A stretch of 64,000 nucleotides of DNA from Rickettsiales bacterium (GTDB taxonomy: Bacteria; Pseudomonadota; Alphaproteobacteria; Rs-D84). The notes under the pieces are model-generated. The model did no database searches, was not told where the DNA came from, and saw only the letters and a program-made list of their open reading frames with translations. Location: assembly GCA_031283185.1 (NCBI GenBank), contig JAITCH010000011.1, positions 1-64,000 of the forward strand. Direction: 5' to 3'. Numbering within the stretch: the first letter of the stretch is position 1; every line of letters starts with the position of its first letter. This document shows positions 51,580 to 60,395 of this stretch, piece after piece. Both the position numbers and the translations under genes were made by a program.

Positions 51580-52811
51580 TAGATTTTACCTATGATAATC
51601 GTTGCGTTCGTCCCGCCAAATCCAAATGAATTAGAAAGCGCGTATTTAATATCTTTCTTTTTGGCTTTATGCGGAACCAAATCTATACCTTCTGTCTCCG
51701 GCTCTGGATCATCCAAATTAATCGTCGGCGGCAAAATCCCATCACGCAATGCAAGGGTTGAAAATATCGCCTCTATCGCGCCAGCCGCGCCAAGCAAATG
51801 CCCCGTCATAGATTTCGTTGAAGACATACTGACATCCGTTCCGGCAAACATTTTCTTTACCGCCGACAATTCCGCCAAATCGCCCAATGGGGTCGAGGTC
51901 CCGTGCGCGTTAATATATCCAATATCAGACGGCTTTAAGTTCGCATCTTTCAATGCGGCCTGCATCGCCCTATATCCGCCATTGCCATCTTCCGCCGGCG
52001 CAGTAATATGATTGCCATCGCCCGACATTCCATAACCCAAAATCTCGCCGTAAATTTTCGCGCCGCGAGCCTTGGCGTGTTCATATTCTTCCAACACCAC
52101 GACACCCGCGCCTTCGGCAATTACAAATCCATCCCGCGCTTTGTCCCAAGGACGGCTTGCGCCCTGCGGATTTTCATTATTGGTTGAAAGCGCGCGCATC
52201 GCGTCAAACCCGCTCATCCCAATCTTACATACTCCGCTTTCCGTTCCGCCAGCAACCATTATATCCGCATCGCCGTGAATTATCATACGCGCCGAATCGC
52301 CAATAGAATGCGTCCCAGTCGCGCAAGCCGTTACAAGCGACAAGTTCGGTCCCCTTAATCCATAAAGAATAGACACCCATCCGCTTGCCATATTAATCAA
52401 GGCCTTTGGCACAAAGAAAGGCGAAATCCGCCCGGGTCCCTGCTCTTTCAATGCAACGCAATTATCATACATCGTCTGCAATCCGCCGATGCCGGATCCG
52501 ATTGAAACGCCCGCGCGTTCTTTTTCTTCGTCAGACAGATTTTCAATGCCCGCATCTTTAATCGCCTCTATTGCCGCGCCCACTCCGTAAGATATACATT
52601 TATCCATTTTCCGAAGTGCCGCCGGATCAATAACCGATGCAGGGTCAAATTCTGGAACGCCCCCGATCTGAGACTTCAAGTCCGATACATCAAAAATTTC
52701 AACTTTGCCTATGCCCGATTTGCCTGCAAGCAGGTTCTTCCAAGCGTTTTCAACCCCTGTTCCCACGGGACAGACGATCCCCATTCCTGTTATAACAACT
52801 CGACGAGTCAT
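51579..52811 (-). CDS. fabF: 3-oxoacyl-ACP synthase II
   Basis: Condensing enzyme for fatty-acid elongation. 410 residues with the active-site Cys in TACATGTHSIGDS near residue 164, the first His in NAHGTSTPLGD near 303 and the second in KSMTGHLLGAAGAIEAIFS near 340. Completes the KAS Cys-His-His triad. acpP, commonly just upstream, is absent; an R5 element lies there instead. mltG follows with a 1-base overlap. Confidence 0.95.
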   Translation of the reverse strand: MTRRVVITGMGIVCPVGTGVENAWKNLLAGKSGIGKVEIFDVSDLKSQIGGVPEFDPASVIDPAALRKMDKCISYGVGAAIEAIKDAGIENLSDEEKERAGVSIGSGIGGLQTMYDNCVALKEQGPGRISPFFVPKALINMASGWVSILYGLRGPNLSLVTACATGTHSIGDSARMIIHGDADIMVAGGTESGVCKIGMSGFDAMRALSTNNENPQGASRPWDKARDGFVIAEGAGVVVLEEYEHAKARGAKIYGEILGYGMSGDGNHITAPAEDGNGGYRAMQAALKDANLKPSDIGYINAHGTSTPLGDLAELSAVKKMFAGTDVSMSSTKSMTGHLLGAAGAIEAIFSTLALRDGILPPTINLDDPEPETEGIDLVPHKAKKKDIKYALSNSFGFGGTNATIIIGKI

Positions 52812-52835
52812 ATCTTAAATCCTTTTTGTTCAGCC

Positions 52836-52986
52836 AAAAAATCCTGGTCAATTTTTCATCCCGCCGCGTCATTTCCGCCCACTACCTTCGGAAACCCGAC
52901 ACATTATGGACATCCAGTCCACCGCAGGTCGGGTTTCCTCGGTATTGGACGGCCTGCCGCGCCGTTGCGATTGACCTAGGATTTTT
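52836..52986 (+). repeat. R5 structured element, copy F
   Basis: Outer AAAAAATCCTGGTCAAT with ATTGACCTAGGATTTTT, inner GGAAACCCGAC/GTCGGGTTTCC (11 perfect), apical TGGAC/GTCCA, second stem as in copy B. It lies between fabF and tatC, where acpP might be expected. Confidence 0.85.
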
Positions 52987-53046
52987 CGCACTTTATTAAC
53001 TTTTTGAGATTATAAAATTAAGAATAAATTATGTAAAGGAGAAAAT

Positions 53047-53082
53047 ATGACAGCAATTTTACCGCCTTTTCATAACCAATAA
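53047..53082 (+). other. 11-codon micro-ORF with strong ribosome-binding site
   Basis: GTAAAGGAGAAAAT precedes an ATGACAGCA... frame that stops after 11 codons inside the 3' end of tatC (opposite strand). It has the same ATGACA start as the frames at 191 and 16925. It may be a gene remnant or a chance match. Confidence 0.25.
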
Positions 53083-53772
53083 ACTTCCCTCGAACAACAT
53101 AATCAACGGCAAGGCCAGCGCAATACAAGACACCAAGTCCGGCGGGGTCAACATCGCGCCCACAATAAACATTCCAACCCAAACAAAACGCCGCGCTTTT
53201 ACCGCCGATTCCCGCCCTAAAAACCCTATCCTATTCAGCACCACCAGAATAACCGGCAGTTGAAACGCCAATCCGAATGTCTTCATAAGTCCCACGCATA
53301 ACGCCACATATCCCGCCATATTCGGCAATAAAACCGATGCAAAATTACCCTCTTCCGAAAAGCCTATGAAGAACTCAAACATAACCGGCATTAAAAAGAA
53401 ATAAACAAACGCCGCTCCCGCCACGAAAAACACCGGAGACGCCAACATAACAGATGCAATAAATTTACCCTCCGCGCCCTTTAACCCCGGCCTCGCAAAC
53501 CTGAACAACTGAAACATCGCAAAGGGCAATGACAGCACCGCCGACAACATCAATGCAATATCCAATCTTATCATCAACGCATCCGCCAAGCCCGTCCACA
53601 GCAGCGCGCCATCCGCCCAAACAGATTGCAGCGGCGCAACAATCAAATCCTGGGCAATCGGTGAAAAATACCAGCCCGCGCCAAATGCAATCAGAAAAAA
53701 CAAAGCGCAGAACAGAACGCGGCGGCGCAATTCCGCAATATGATCCATAATCCTCATCTTCGGCTTTTTCAT
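53059..53772 (-). CDS. tatC: Sec-independent protein translocase TatC
   Basis: Core membrane receptor of the twin-arginine export pathway; recognises RR signal peptides with TatB. 237 residues with six TM helices. The cytoplasmic N-terminus MRIMDHIAELRRRVLF, the first-loop region, FGLAFQLPVILVVLNRIG and the ARRFVWVGMFIVGAMLTPPD segment are diagnostic. The ATG overlaps the TatB stop (ATGA), so the two are translated in concert. Confidence 0.93.
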   Translation of the reverse strand: MKKPKMRIMDHIAELRRRVLFCALFFLIAFGAGWYFSPIAQDLIVAPLQSVWADGALLWTGLADALMIRLDIALMLSAVLSLPFAMFQLFRFARPGLKGAEGKFIASVMLASPVFFVAGAAFVYFFLMPVMFEFFIGFSEEGNFASVLLPNMAGYVALCVGLMKTFGLAFQLPVILVVLNRIGFLGRESAVKARRFVWVGMFIVGAMLTPPDLVSCIALALPLIMLFEGSLLVMKRR

Positions 53773-54167
53773 TTCTTTCCGCCTTTAAGTTCCCCTCCGT
53801 TGGAGGGGTGGACGCGAAGCGGACGGGGTGGTTTAGCCACATATGGCCGAACTGCATCGCTTAATTTGGTTAAACCACCTCCCCGCCTGCGGCGGGACTC
53901 CTCCAATGGAGGAGAACTTTTTTTAATCGGCTCCGCAAATGTCGCCATCATATCATCCATTACTTTCTGACTATGAACCACAGGATCAATCCTTTCCACT
54001 TCGCCAGCCAATTCTTCCAACTTCACCTGCGCTATATAAGTCATCTCGCGTATCCAACGCACAACTCTCGCCAAACCCCTAGCAACACTTGGCCAATAGC
54101 GCGGAGGCAAAACCAACACAGCAACTATAATTATTAATAAAAATTCCCCACCCGATATTCCAAACAC
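53769..54167 (-). CDS. tatB: Sec-independent protein translocase TatB, repeat-extended
   Basis: A TatB-like protein of 132 residues: short N-terminal TM helix (GGEFLLIIIVAVLVL, then PPRYWPSVARGLARVVRWIREM amphipathic helix). It helps TatC receive signal peptides. The start codon is GTG. From about residue 82 to 128 the reading frame is repeat R4 (53788-53917) read on the minus strand, giving SSPPLEESRRRRGGG and RPLRVHPSNGGE. The frame then meets tatC with the normal 4-base overlap. The Tat-functional part is intact. No separate tatA is visible. Confidence 0.82.
   Translation of the reverse strand: MFGISGGEFLLIIIVAVLVLPPRYWPSVARGLARVVRWIREMTYIAQVKLEELAGEVERIDPVVHSQKVMDDMMATFAEPIKKSSPPLEESRRRRGGGLTKLSDAVRPYVAKPPRPLRVHPSNGGELKGGKK
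53788..53917 (-). repeat. Full R4 repeat forming the C-terminus of TatB
   Basis: AGTTCCCCTCCGTTGGAGGGG...GGTTTAGCCACATATGG...CTCCTCCAATGGAGGAGAAC, the same plan as the copies at 30347 and 61624. The complete repeat lies inside an open reading frame. Confidence 0.85.
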
Positions 54168-54233
54168 TTTTTTTCGCCTTTAAGGTTGTTCCTAATAATT
54201 GCTCACTGCCACCAGCCCGGTGCAGATGCTAAC

Positions 54234-54851
54234 CTATTCGTAATACTTATCACCAGTCCCGGTTGTATTCACCCTATGTTTCTGCACATTCCAAAATCCC
54301 TTTGGAAAGTCCGTTCTCGTCTTCAATCCGCTTAACTCCACTTCCGTCTTACTTCCAGTCGCATCCTTTAACTCCCAACCCTTTAACGCAACAGGACTAT
54401 CACCAAACAAGACCTTCATCTCGCCCAATCCCGGATTGTTTTTCAGATTCAACTTTAACTCAAAGCCCCCTGAAAATTGCCTGCTTTCCATTACCTTAAT
54501 ATCCGCGCCAGTCAAGTCAATCGTCTTTCTCGCCAGCACGCTCGCAGGCGTAGATGACGAAGGAATAGTCGTAATCTGATCCAACGACTTGTCATAAAAG
54601 AACAGATTCTTGCCATCCGAAATAAGCTGTATCGGCAATTTATCATAATCAAGCCTAATCTTCCCCGGACGCAACATATAAAACTTTCCAAACTCTTCCT
54701 TACCTCCGCCAACCTTTTGCGTAAAGCCGCCCTCTAATCCCGATATATTATTCAGGTATGTCTCCGCCCGCTCCACTAATTTGGCATCAACTTTCGCCTC
54801 CGCCATAAAAGGCATTAACAACGCGCCCAAAATCAAACTAATCTTCAACAT
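54234..54851 (-). CDS. lolA: Outer-membrane lipoprotein carrier LolA
   Basis: Periplasmic shuttle for lipoproteins between LolCDE and the outer membrane. About 205 residues: signal peptide MLKISLILGALLMPFMAEA, then the LolA fold with GGFTQKV, YMLRPGKIRLDYDK, ISDGKNLFFYDKSLDQIT and TDFPKGFW near the end. The ATG at 54851 has a GGAGG site 6 bases upstream (54857 is two codons longer). It overlaps the recJ end and follows it in the same operon. Confidence 0.85.
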   Translation of the reverse strand: MLKISLILGALLMPFMAEAKVDAKLVERAETYLNNISGLEGGFTQKVGGGKEEFGKFYMLRPGKIRLDYDKLPIQLISDGKNLFFYDKSLDQITTIPSSSTPASVLARKTIDLTGADIKVMESRQFSGGFELKLNLKNNPGLGEMKVLFGDSPVALKGWELKDATGSKTEVELSGLKTRTDFPKGFWNVQKHRVNTTGTGDKYYE

Positions 54852-56604
54852 AAGCATCCTCCACCATTAATTGCACGCTTGAATTCCCATTATATATATT
54901 TTCTTTCACCCGGGCAAACAAGACAATTTTTCTGCCCCTATTCGCGTCATTCATAAAAAATTCCCCGGCCGCAGTTTTCAACATTCCAAAGCCTATCCCC
55001 GCCAACCTCCCAACCGCAGTAGTAAAACCCAATCTTAAATGCCCCGTTCCGACCGGCTCTACCCAATCTATAACCGCGCCCGATAATATAAAGCCCGGCT
55101 CCGGGTTATCCTGCCCGAACGGAGACAGCACCGACAAACTCCGCGCCATATCTAAATTCGCAGCAGATGCGTCAATCATTAAATCCGCTTTCAGCAAAGG
55201 CGCGAATTCCCGACCCTTCATAATTTTCGCAACGGAATCTTCAAGATGTTTCTTAAACGCCGGAATGTTTTCAACGCGTAATGAAAATCCCGCCGCCGCC
55301 GCGTGCCCGCCGCCCTCTATCAATAATCCCTTTGCACGCGCCTCTTCTATGATGCCGCCCAAATCCACTTCCGGCACGCTCCGCCCCGAACCCTTGGCCA
55401 CGCCATCCGGCTGAATGGTCGCAATGCAAGCCGGACGATAATACTTTTCTTTCAGCCTGCCCGCAATAATACCCATCACTCCGCCGTGCCAATTTTCCCC
55501 GCAGACGAAAATACAATTCGCATCGCCACCCTCGGCATCCACCATCTCGCACGACAATTGCAATATCCCGCTTTCTATATCCTTCCTTTGGCGATTCAGG
55601 CCATCCAGTTTCTCCGCCAGTTCCCGCGCCTCTATCTCATTATCCGTCAGCAGCAGTTTCATACTATCATCCGCAGTCCCAAGCCGCCCGGATGCATTCA
55701 GCCGGGGGCCCAGCATAAATCCCGCGCCATAAACATCCAAATGCTTACAGCCTGCAACATCGCCTAAAATCCTGAGACCCGTGCGATTCCATAAATTTGC
55801 AACTTTGAGCCCGGTTGAAACAATCGCCCGATTAAGCCCGATTAATGGCATCGTATCACATATAGTCCCAATCGCCACCAGATCCAAAAATTCCTTCAAG
55901 TCCGGCTCTGGTTTAGCATCGTTAAAAAATCCCCGCTCCCTTAGATTCCGATTAAGCGCGATTAAGAACATAAAGACCACGCCGACACCCGCCAGCATTC
56001 CCAATCCCGATTCGTCCCCGATTCTCTTCGGATTGATTATCGCATCCGCAACTGGCAATTCCGGACTGCCTTGGTTATGGTGATCGGTTATTATTAATTT
56101 CAGCCCTAATGATTTGGCGTGCGCGGCCGCCTGCATCGCTGATATGCCGCAATCAACCGTTATAATCAGATTCGCATTCAATTTATGAAATTCATCCACC
56201 GCATCTTTGGACAGGCCATATCCTTCGTGATCCCTATGCGGCAATCTCCAAACGACTTTATCATCCAACCCCAATGCCAAAAGGTATTTAACCATCACGG
56301 CGGCGGCAGTTATACCATCCACATCATAATCGCCGAACACAGCAATTTTATCGCCCGCCAAAACCGAGTCTGACGCAATACGAACGGCGTCATTCATTCC
56401 AAGAACAACATTCGGATCGGGAAGTTGATTATGTAAAGACGGGTTTAAAAATTCAGCGGGCTTTTCAATGCCGCGCGCGACCATAAGGGAGGCCACAATT
56501 TCGGATACTGAATTTTCTTTTTGGATGGCGGAGACTTGTTCGGGATTAACATCCGAAACAAACCAGGATTTTCCTGTTAAAGATTTATCCACTATTTTTT
56601 TCAA
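54838..56604 (-). CDS. recJ: Single-stranded-DNA-specific exonuclease RecJ
   Basis: 5'-3' ssDNA exonuclease of mismatch repair and recombination. 588 residues, with the DHH-family motifs FGDYDVDGITAAAVM (motif I), TVDCGIS (motif II), LIITDHHNQ (motif III), and the later DHHA1 part with EGGGHAAAAGFSL. Normal length. It lies before lolA with a 14-base overlap and after a 94-base gap from mutL, which contains a short R3-like palindrome (56672-56693). Confidence 0.93.
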   Translation of the reverse strand: MKKIVDKSLTGKSWFVSDVNPEQVSAIQKENSVSEIVASLMVARGIEKPAEFLNPSLHNQLPDPNVVLGMNDAVRIASDSVLAGDKIAVFGDYDVDGITAAAVMVKYLLALGLDDKVVWRLPHRDHEGYGLSKDAVDEFHKLNANLIITVDCGISAMQAAAHAKSLGLKLIITDHHNQGSPELPVADAIINPKRIGDESGLGMLAGVGVVFMFLIALNRNLRERGFFNDAKPEPDLKEFLDLVAIGTICDTMPLIGLNRAIVSTGLKVANLWNRTGLRILGDVAGCKHLDVYGAGFMLGPRLNASGRLGTADDSMKLLLTDNEIEARELAEKLDGLNRQRKDIESGILQLSCEMVDAEGGDANCIFVCGENWHGGVMGIIAGRLKEKYYRPACIATIQPDGVAKGSGRSVPEVDLGGIIEEARAKGLLIEGGGHAAAAGFSLRVENIPAFKKHLEDSVAKIMKGREFAPLLKADLMIDASAANLDMARSLSVLSPFGQDNPEPGFILSGAVIDWVEPVGTGHLRLGFTTAVGRLAGIGFGMLKTAAGEFFMNDANRGRKIVLFARVKENIYNGNSSVQLMVEDAYVED

Positions 56605-56671
56605 CTGCGCTTCTTTTTTATTGAATGGATATTAACATCCTATTTTGCACGGCGCAATAAATAAATGATAT

Positions 56672-56693
56672 ATGGATTTGCCCGGCAAATCCA
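56672..56693 (+). repeat. Short R3-like palindrome
   Basis: TGGATTTGCCCGGCAAATCCA, a perfect inverted repeat with the R3 core sequence, between mutL and recJ. Confidence 0.7.
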
Positions 56694-56698
56694 TTTTC

Positions 56699-58360
56699 TT
56701 AAATCCGCTCAAACATACTATCAAGTTCCGCAAGTGTTATCTCTTTCCAAACAGGCCGTCCGTGATTACATTGCCCGCCCCGCTCTCCATTTTCTATATC
56801 CCTTAATAACGCGTCCATCTCTTCATAACTCAATTTTCGACCCGCCCTAACCGACCGATGACATGCAAAATTTGCCAGTTTCAAATGCAGCCTTTCCTGC
56901 AACGCCGCACTGCTACCTTTTGCCCTTACTTCGGACGCAATAACTTTCAGCACTGCCGCCCAATCAAGATCAAAGTCCCCGGGAACCTCTCTGACCACTA
57001 CCGAATTATCTCCGAAATGTTCCACCGACAATCCGCATTTTTGCAGGTCTTCCGCAACGGATAAAACCGCGTCCAATTCACCCGCATTCAGGTCAACAAC
57101 TTGCGGCACTAACAAGGGCCTAGTCGGCAAAATGTTATCCCTTAATTTTTCATAAGTAATTCTCTCCGCCGCTGCATGTTGGTCAACCAATACCAGGCCG
57201 TTTTTATTTTCAGCAACTATATATTTGCTAAGTATTTGGCCGATTACACGCCCCAACGGCAAATCAAAACCATCAATAATCGGCGCGGAATCATCGGCGT
57301 CAAAACCCGGCATTTTTGATATATTATTCTCAAAAAAGCCGGTGTCCCGAAAGACGCAAAAATCATCCTGAACAGGGGCATAAAACGGCGTAATTTCAGA
57401 CGCCAAAGACCGAGATAAAACAGCCCTTAAACTTCGCACCATAAGGTCCCTAATTCTACGCGGTTCTAAAAAATGCACCTCCGTCTTCGCAGGCGATACA
57501 TTCACATCCACCTCTTCTGACGGCAATTCTAGGTAAAGGCAACAGACTGGAAATTCACGGCTAGACATAACATCAAAATACGCCGCACGCAATGCGCCAA
57601 CCAGAACTTTATCCTTCACCGGACGACCATTCACAAACAGATATTGATCGCTTGCGGACGCCCTTCTAAAAGTCGGCTTTGATATAAATCCATGCAAACG
57701 AATTTCAGAGTCATTCGCATCAACTTCTGACATTTGACCTGTTATATCCTCCCCTATAACCCGAACCATCCGATCAAAAATCGCCTCATTCGCCGGGAAC
57801 CTTTCGGACACATTAAATACAAATCCAACATCCGGCCGCGCCAGCGCAAGGCGATATAAAACCTCCCGCGCGGACGCCAATTCAAATCGGTCATTACGCA
57901 AAAACTTCAATCTTGCCGGAACGCATCCAAACAGATTTTCCACCCTTATGCAAGTTCCTTTCTCCACCGGCGCAGGGGTTATTTTTTGCGTAGCGCAATC
58001 CAGTCTCCATCCTCCGTCTCCGGCGGATGTTGAAATCGTCATTTCCGAAACCGAGGCAATGGACGGAATCGCCTCGCCCCTAAAACCCAAAGTTTTAATA
58101 TCCAATAAATCTTCGCCAGTTAATTTACTTGTCGCGTGCCGACCAATACAGGCGGATAAATCTTCTTTATTCATTCCGCAGCCGTTATCAATGACGCTGA
58201 TTAATGTGCGGCCGCCATCCACCACATCCACAACAATCCTGTCCGCGCCCGCATCCAATGAATTTTCCACCAATTCCTTTACGACCGAGGCAGGCCTTTC
58301 CACCACTTCTCCGGCGGCAATTTTATTTACCAGATCAAGCGGCAAAATTCTAATCGCCAT
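56699..58360 (-). CDS. mutL: DNA mismatch repair protein MutL
   Basis: Couples mismatch recognition by MutS to strand removal. 553 residues with an N-terminal GHKL ATPase: VVERPASVVKELVENSLDAGA, DNGCGMNKEDL, LGFRGEAIPSIAS. The linker is followed by a C-terminal dimerisation domain with VDQHAAAERITYEKL and ACHRSVRAGRKLSYEEMDALLRD. An endonuclease motif of the DQHA(x)2E(x)4E type is partly matched (DQHAAAERITYE), as in alphaproteobacterial MutL. Starts 11 bases within the preceding gene's end. Confidence 0.94.
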   Translation of the reverse strand: MAIRILPLDLVNKIAAGEVVERPASVVKELVENSLDAGADRIVVDVVDGGRTLISVIDNGCGMNKEDLSACIGRHATSKLTGEDLLDIKTLGFRGEAIPSIASVSEMTISTSAGDGGWRLDCATQKITPAPVEKGTCIRVENLFGCVPARLKFLRNDRFELASAREVLYRLALARPDVGFVFNVSERFPANEAIFDRMVRVIGEDITGQMSEVDANDSEIRLHGFISKPTFRRASASDQYLFVNGRPVKDKVLVGALRAAYFDVMSSREFPVCCLYLELPSEEVDVNVSPAKTEVHFLEPRRIRDLMVRSLRAVLSRSLASEITPFYAPVQDDFCVFRDTGFFENNISKMPGFDADDSAPIIDGFDLPLGRVIGQILSKYIVAENKNGLVLVDQHAAAERITYEKLRDNILPTRPLLVPQVVDLNAGELDAVLSVAEDLQKCGLSVEHFGDNSVVVREVPGDFDLDWAAVLKVIASEVRAKGSSAALQERLHLKLANFACHRSVRAGRKLSYEEMDALLRDIENGERGGQCNHGRPVWKEITLAELDSMFERI

Positions 58361-59162
58361 CAGACTTCATCCAATTTCTTATTACCTCGAACGGCATCTT
58401 TTCATAATCACCCATCGCGCCACCAATAAACGACTTTGCAAATTCCGCCGCGACAATCCAGGCCGCAACATCCACTTCGCCCGATACCACAGCCGCGCTT
58501 TGCCCATCTGGCAGACTTTCCAAAATATCCGCCGCCGCGCCCTTGTTTTTCGCAAAAACGAGACTTGGAATATGTCCAAAGGCCCGCACCGCAGGCAATC
58601 CCTCCGCAAGAGTTCTAAACAACGCGTCTCCGCCCAAAACACGGAATGCCGCCCCGTGCATAACTTTTAATTCCCAGAACAAGAACATCGCCAGATCCGC
58701 ATCCGGCAATCCTCGGCTTTTTTGCAAAAAGGTCTCGAAGAACTCCGGCGTGGACGCGTGGTGCAAAACCTCCGCCAGGCTTTTATAATAATTCCTTTCG
58801 GACACCTCTATAATTTTTATATTTTCGTGTTTCGGCAAAACATCAAAATCAATTTTCGCCAGGCTCCGCTGATGCGAAGGGATCATATCCATATATGCCT
58901 TGAATTCGGGCGCGTTCAACACCGCCATATCCTGCAAGGGCGAATAATCCTTGAAATTGAAATCAAGTTCTTTCCAAATCGGCCTTTCCGGCGCGGCTAA
59001 TTTTTTAATGGCAGTTAACGCCTCTTCATTTATCCTCACCAACGACCAGTCAAACAACGCCCCGGCAAAGGGATGCACCGCGCCCTTCCTCATCCCGGAT
59101 AATTCGCCAATGCCAAGGTCTGATACAAATTCCGCCTGTTTTTTCAGATATGTTAAATCCAT
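58350..59162 (-). CDS. Hypothetical protein between greA and mutL
   Basis: A 270-residue cytoplasmic protein, largely helical with no signal or TM segment. No domain is recognised. It is firmly in an operon: its start shares bases with the greA stop (TAATG) and its end overlaps the mutL start. The regular codon use and the tight spacing make it a real gene. A role tied to transcription or mismatch repair is possible only from context. Confidence 0.65.
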   Translation of the reverse strand: MDLTYLKKQAEFVSDLGIGELSGMRKGAVHPFAGALFDWSLVRINEEALTAIKKLAAPERPIWKELDFNFKDYSPLQDMAVLNAPEFKAYMDMIPSHQRSLAKIDFDVLPKHENIKIIEVSERNYYKSLAEVLHHASTPEFFETFLQKSRGLPDADLAMFLFWELKVMHGAAFRVLGGDALFRTLAEGLPAVRAFGHIPSLVFAKNKGAAADILESLPDGQSAAVVSGEVDVAAWIVAAEFAKSFIGGAMGDYEKMPFEVIRNWMKSDGD

Positions 59163-59623
59163 TAAAACCTCACAGATATTATCTCGTATTCTTTCACACC
59201 GCTCGGGGTATGGACAGATACCAGGTCGCCTACCTTATGCCCGACCAACGCCTTGCCGATGGGGCTGGATACAGAAATTTTGCCCGCCGCTATGTCGCTT
59301 TCCGTCCCGCCTAATAATTGATAAGAAACTCTTTTGCCCGCCTCGTCTTCCAATTCCACCACCGCGCCAAATGAAGCAACTCCTTCGGTCGCATTGGAAA
59401 AATCTATGACTTTGGAACCCGTAATCAGTTTTTCCAGTTCGCCGATGCGCCTATCCATCCATCTCTGCTTTTCCCGAGCAGTCTGATATTCCGCGTTTTC
59501 CTTCAAATCGCCTAATGCCCGCGCGGCTTGAATCGCCTGCATAAGCGGAGGGCGTTCAACCTCGCGCAGTTGCTTTAATTCGGATAAAAGTTCATCCATA
59601 CCAGACTGAGAAATCGGCTTCAT
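59162..59623 (-). CDS. greA: Transcription elongation factor GreA
   Basis: Rescues backtracked RNA polymerase by stimulating transcript cleavage. 153 residues: N-terminal coiled-coil with RALGDLKENAEYQTAREKQ, holding the acidic tip residues, then the C-terminal FKBP-like domain with SYQLLGGTESDI, SVSSPIGKALVGHKVGD and KEYEIISV. First gene of the greA, hypothetical, mutL operon. Confidence 0.94.
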   Translation of the reverse strand: MKPISQSGMDELLSELKQLREVERPPLMQAIQAARALGDLKENAEYQTAREKQRWMDRRIGELEKLITGSKVIDFSNATEGVASFGAVVELEDEAGKRVSYQLLGGTESDIAAGKISVSSPIGKALVGHKVGDLVSVHTPSGVKEYEIISVRF

Positions 59624-59702
59624 TTCTTCAATTCCCTTATATATTGATTTTCTGCCATCAATATAATAAAATAAGGTTTCTAAGTCAACAACCGAGGATT
59701 AA

Positions 59703-60395
59703 ATGACAAACGCAACTATAATATCAATAAAGGAACAAACGCCAGTCCATCGTATTTTCCAAATCGCTATGGACGACAAGGGCAAAATCCCATTTGATGC
59801 CGGACAATTCGCAATACTTGAATTGGAAGGGGTGCGCCGTGCTTATACTATCGCATCCGCCCCAGGCACAGATTGTTTAGAATTCATAATCGTGAAGGTA
59901 GATGGCGGGCAATTCACCACAAAATTATGGGAACTGAAAACGGGGGATGCAATCAATGTTATGCCGCAGGCATTTGGACATATAAAACTATCCGCCATAC
60001 CGACTGACGCGCCTATATTTATGATTTCCACAGGCACAGGAATTGCAATGATGCGCTCTATGCTGAATGGCGGCGCATTAAACGGACGCAAGGTCTGGCT
60101 GCTTTCCGGCGCGAGATATGCGGCAGATCTTGGATTCCGCGAAGAAATCTCCGCCATTACCGACCCAAACTTTACCGCAATCCAAATCGCATCGCGTGAT
60201 GAATATCAAGGATTCCAAGGCCGCATAACATCGGTCTTTGACAATCCCGCCCTCGCATCTAAACTCCCTCCGCTTGACCCATCCACCGGGCTCCATATCG
60301 TGATGTGCGGGAATCCTGAAATGGTAGACGGGATGAGTGATAAATTTAAAGCACTCGGCTTTCCAGACTCTCAAATCCACTTCGAGAAATACTAA
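59703..60395 (+). CDS. Ferredoxin/flavodoxin NAD(P)H reductase-like flavoprotein
   Basis: A 230-residue flavoprotein of the ferredoxin-reductase family. FAD-binding half with RRAYTIASAP (the RxYS/T motif) and GGQFTTKLWEL; NAD-binding half with STGTGIAMMRSML, and MCGNPEMVDGM then a terminal FEKY with the conserved aromatic end. It would pass electrons between NAD(P)H and ferredoxin, flavodoxin or another partner. It overlaps the next gene's start (TAATG), although the link to LPS export is unclear. Confidence 0.85.
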   Translation: MTNATIISIKEQTPVHRIFQIAMDDKGKIPFDAGQFAILELEGVRRAYTIASAPGTDCLEFIIVKVDGGQFTTKLWELKTGDAINVMPQAFGHIKLSAIPTDAPIFMISTGTGIAMMRSMLNGGALNGRKVWLLSGARYAADLGFREEISAITDPNFTAIQIASRDEYQGFQGRITSVFDNPALASKLPPLDPSTGLHIVMCGNPEMVDGMSDKFKALGFPDSQIHFEKY

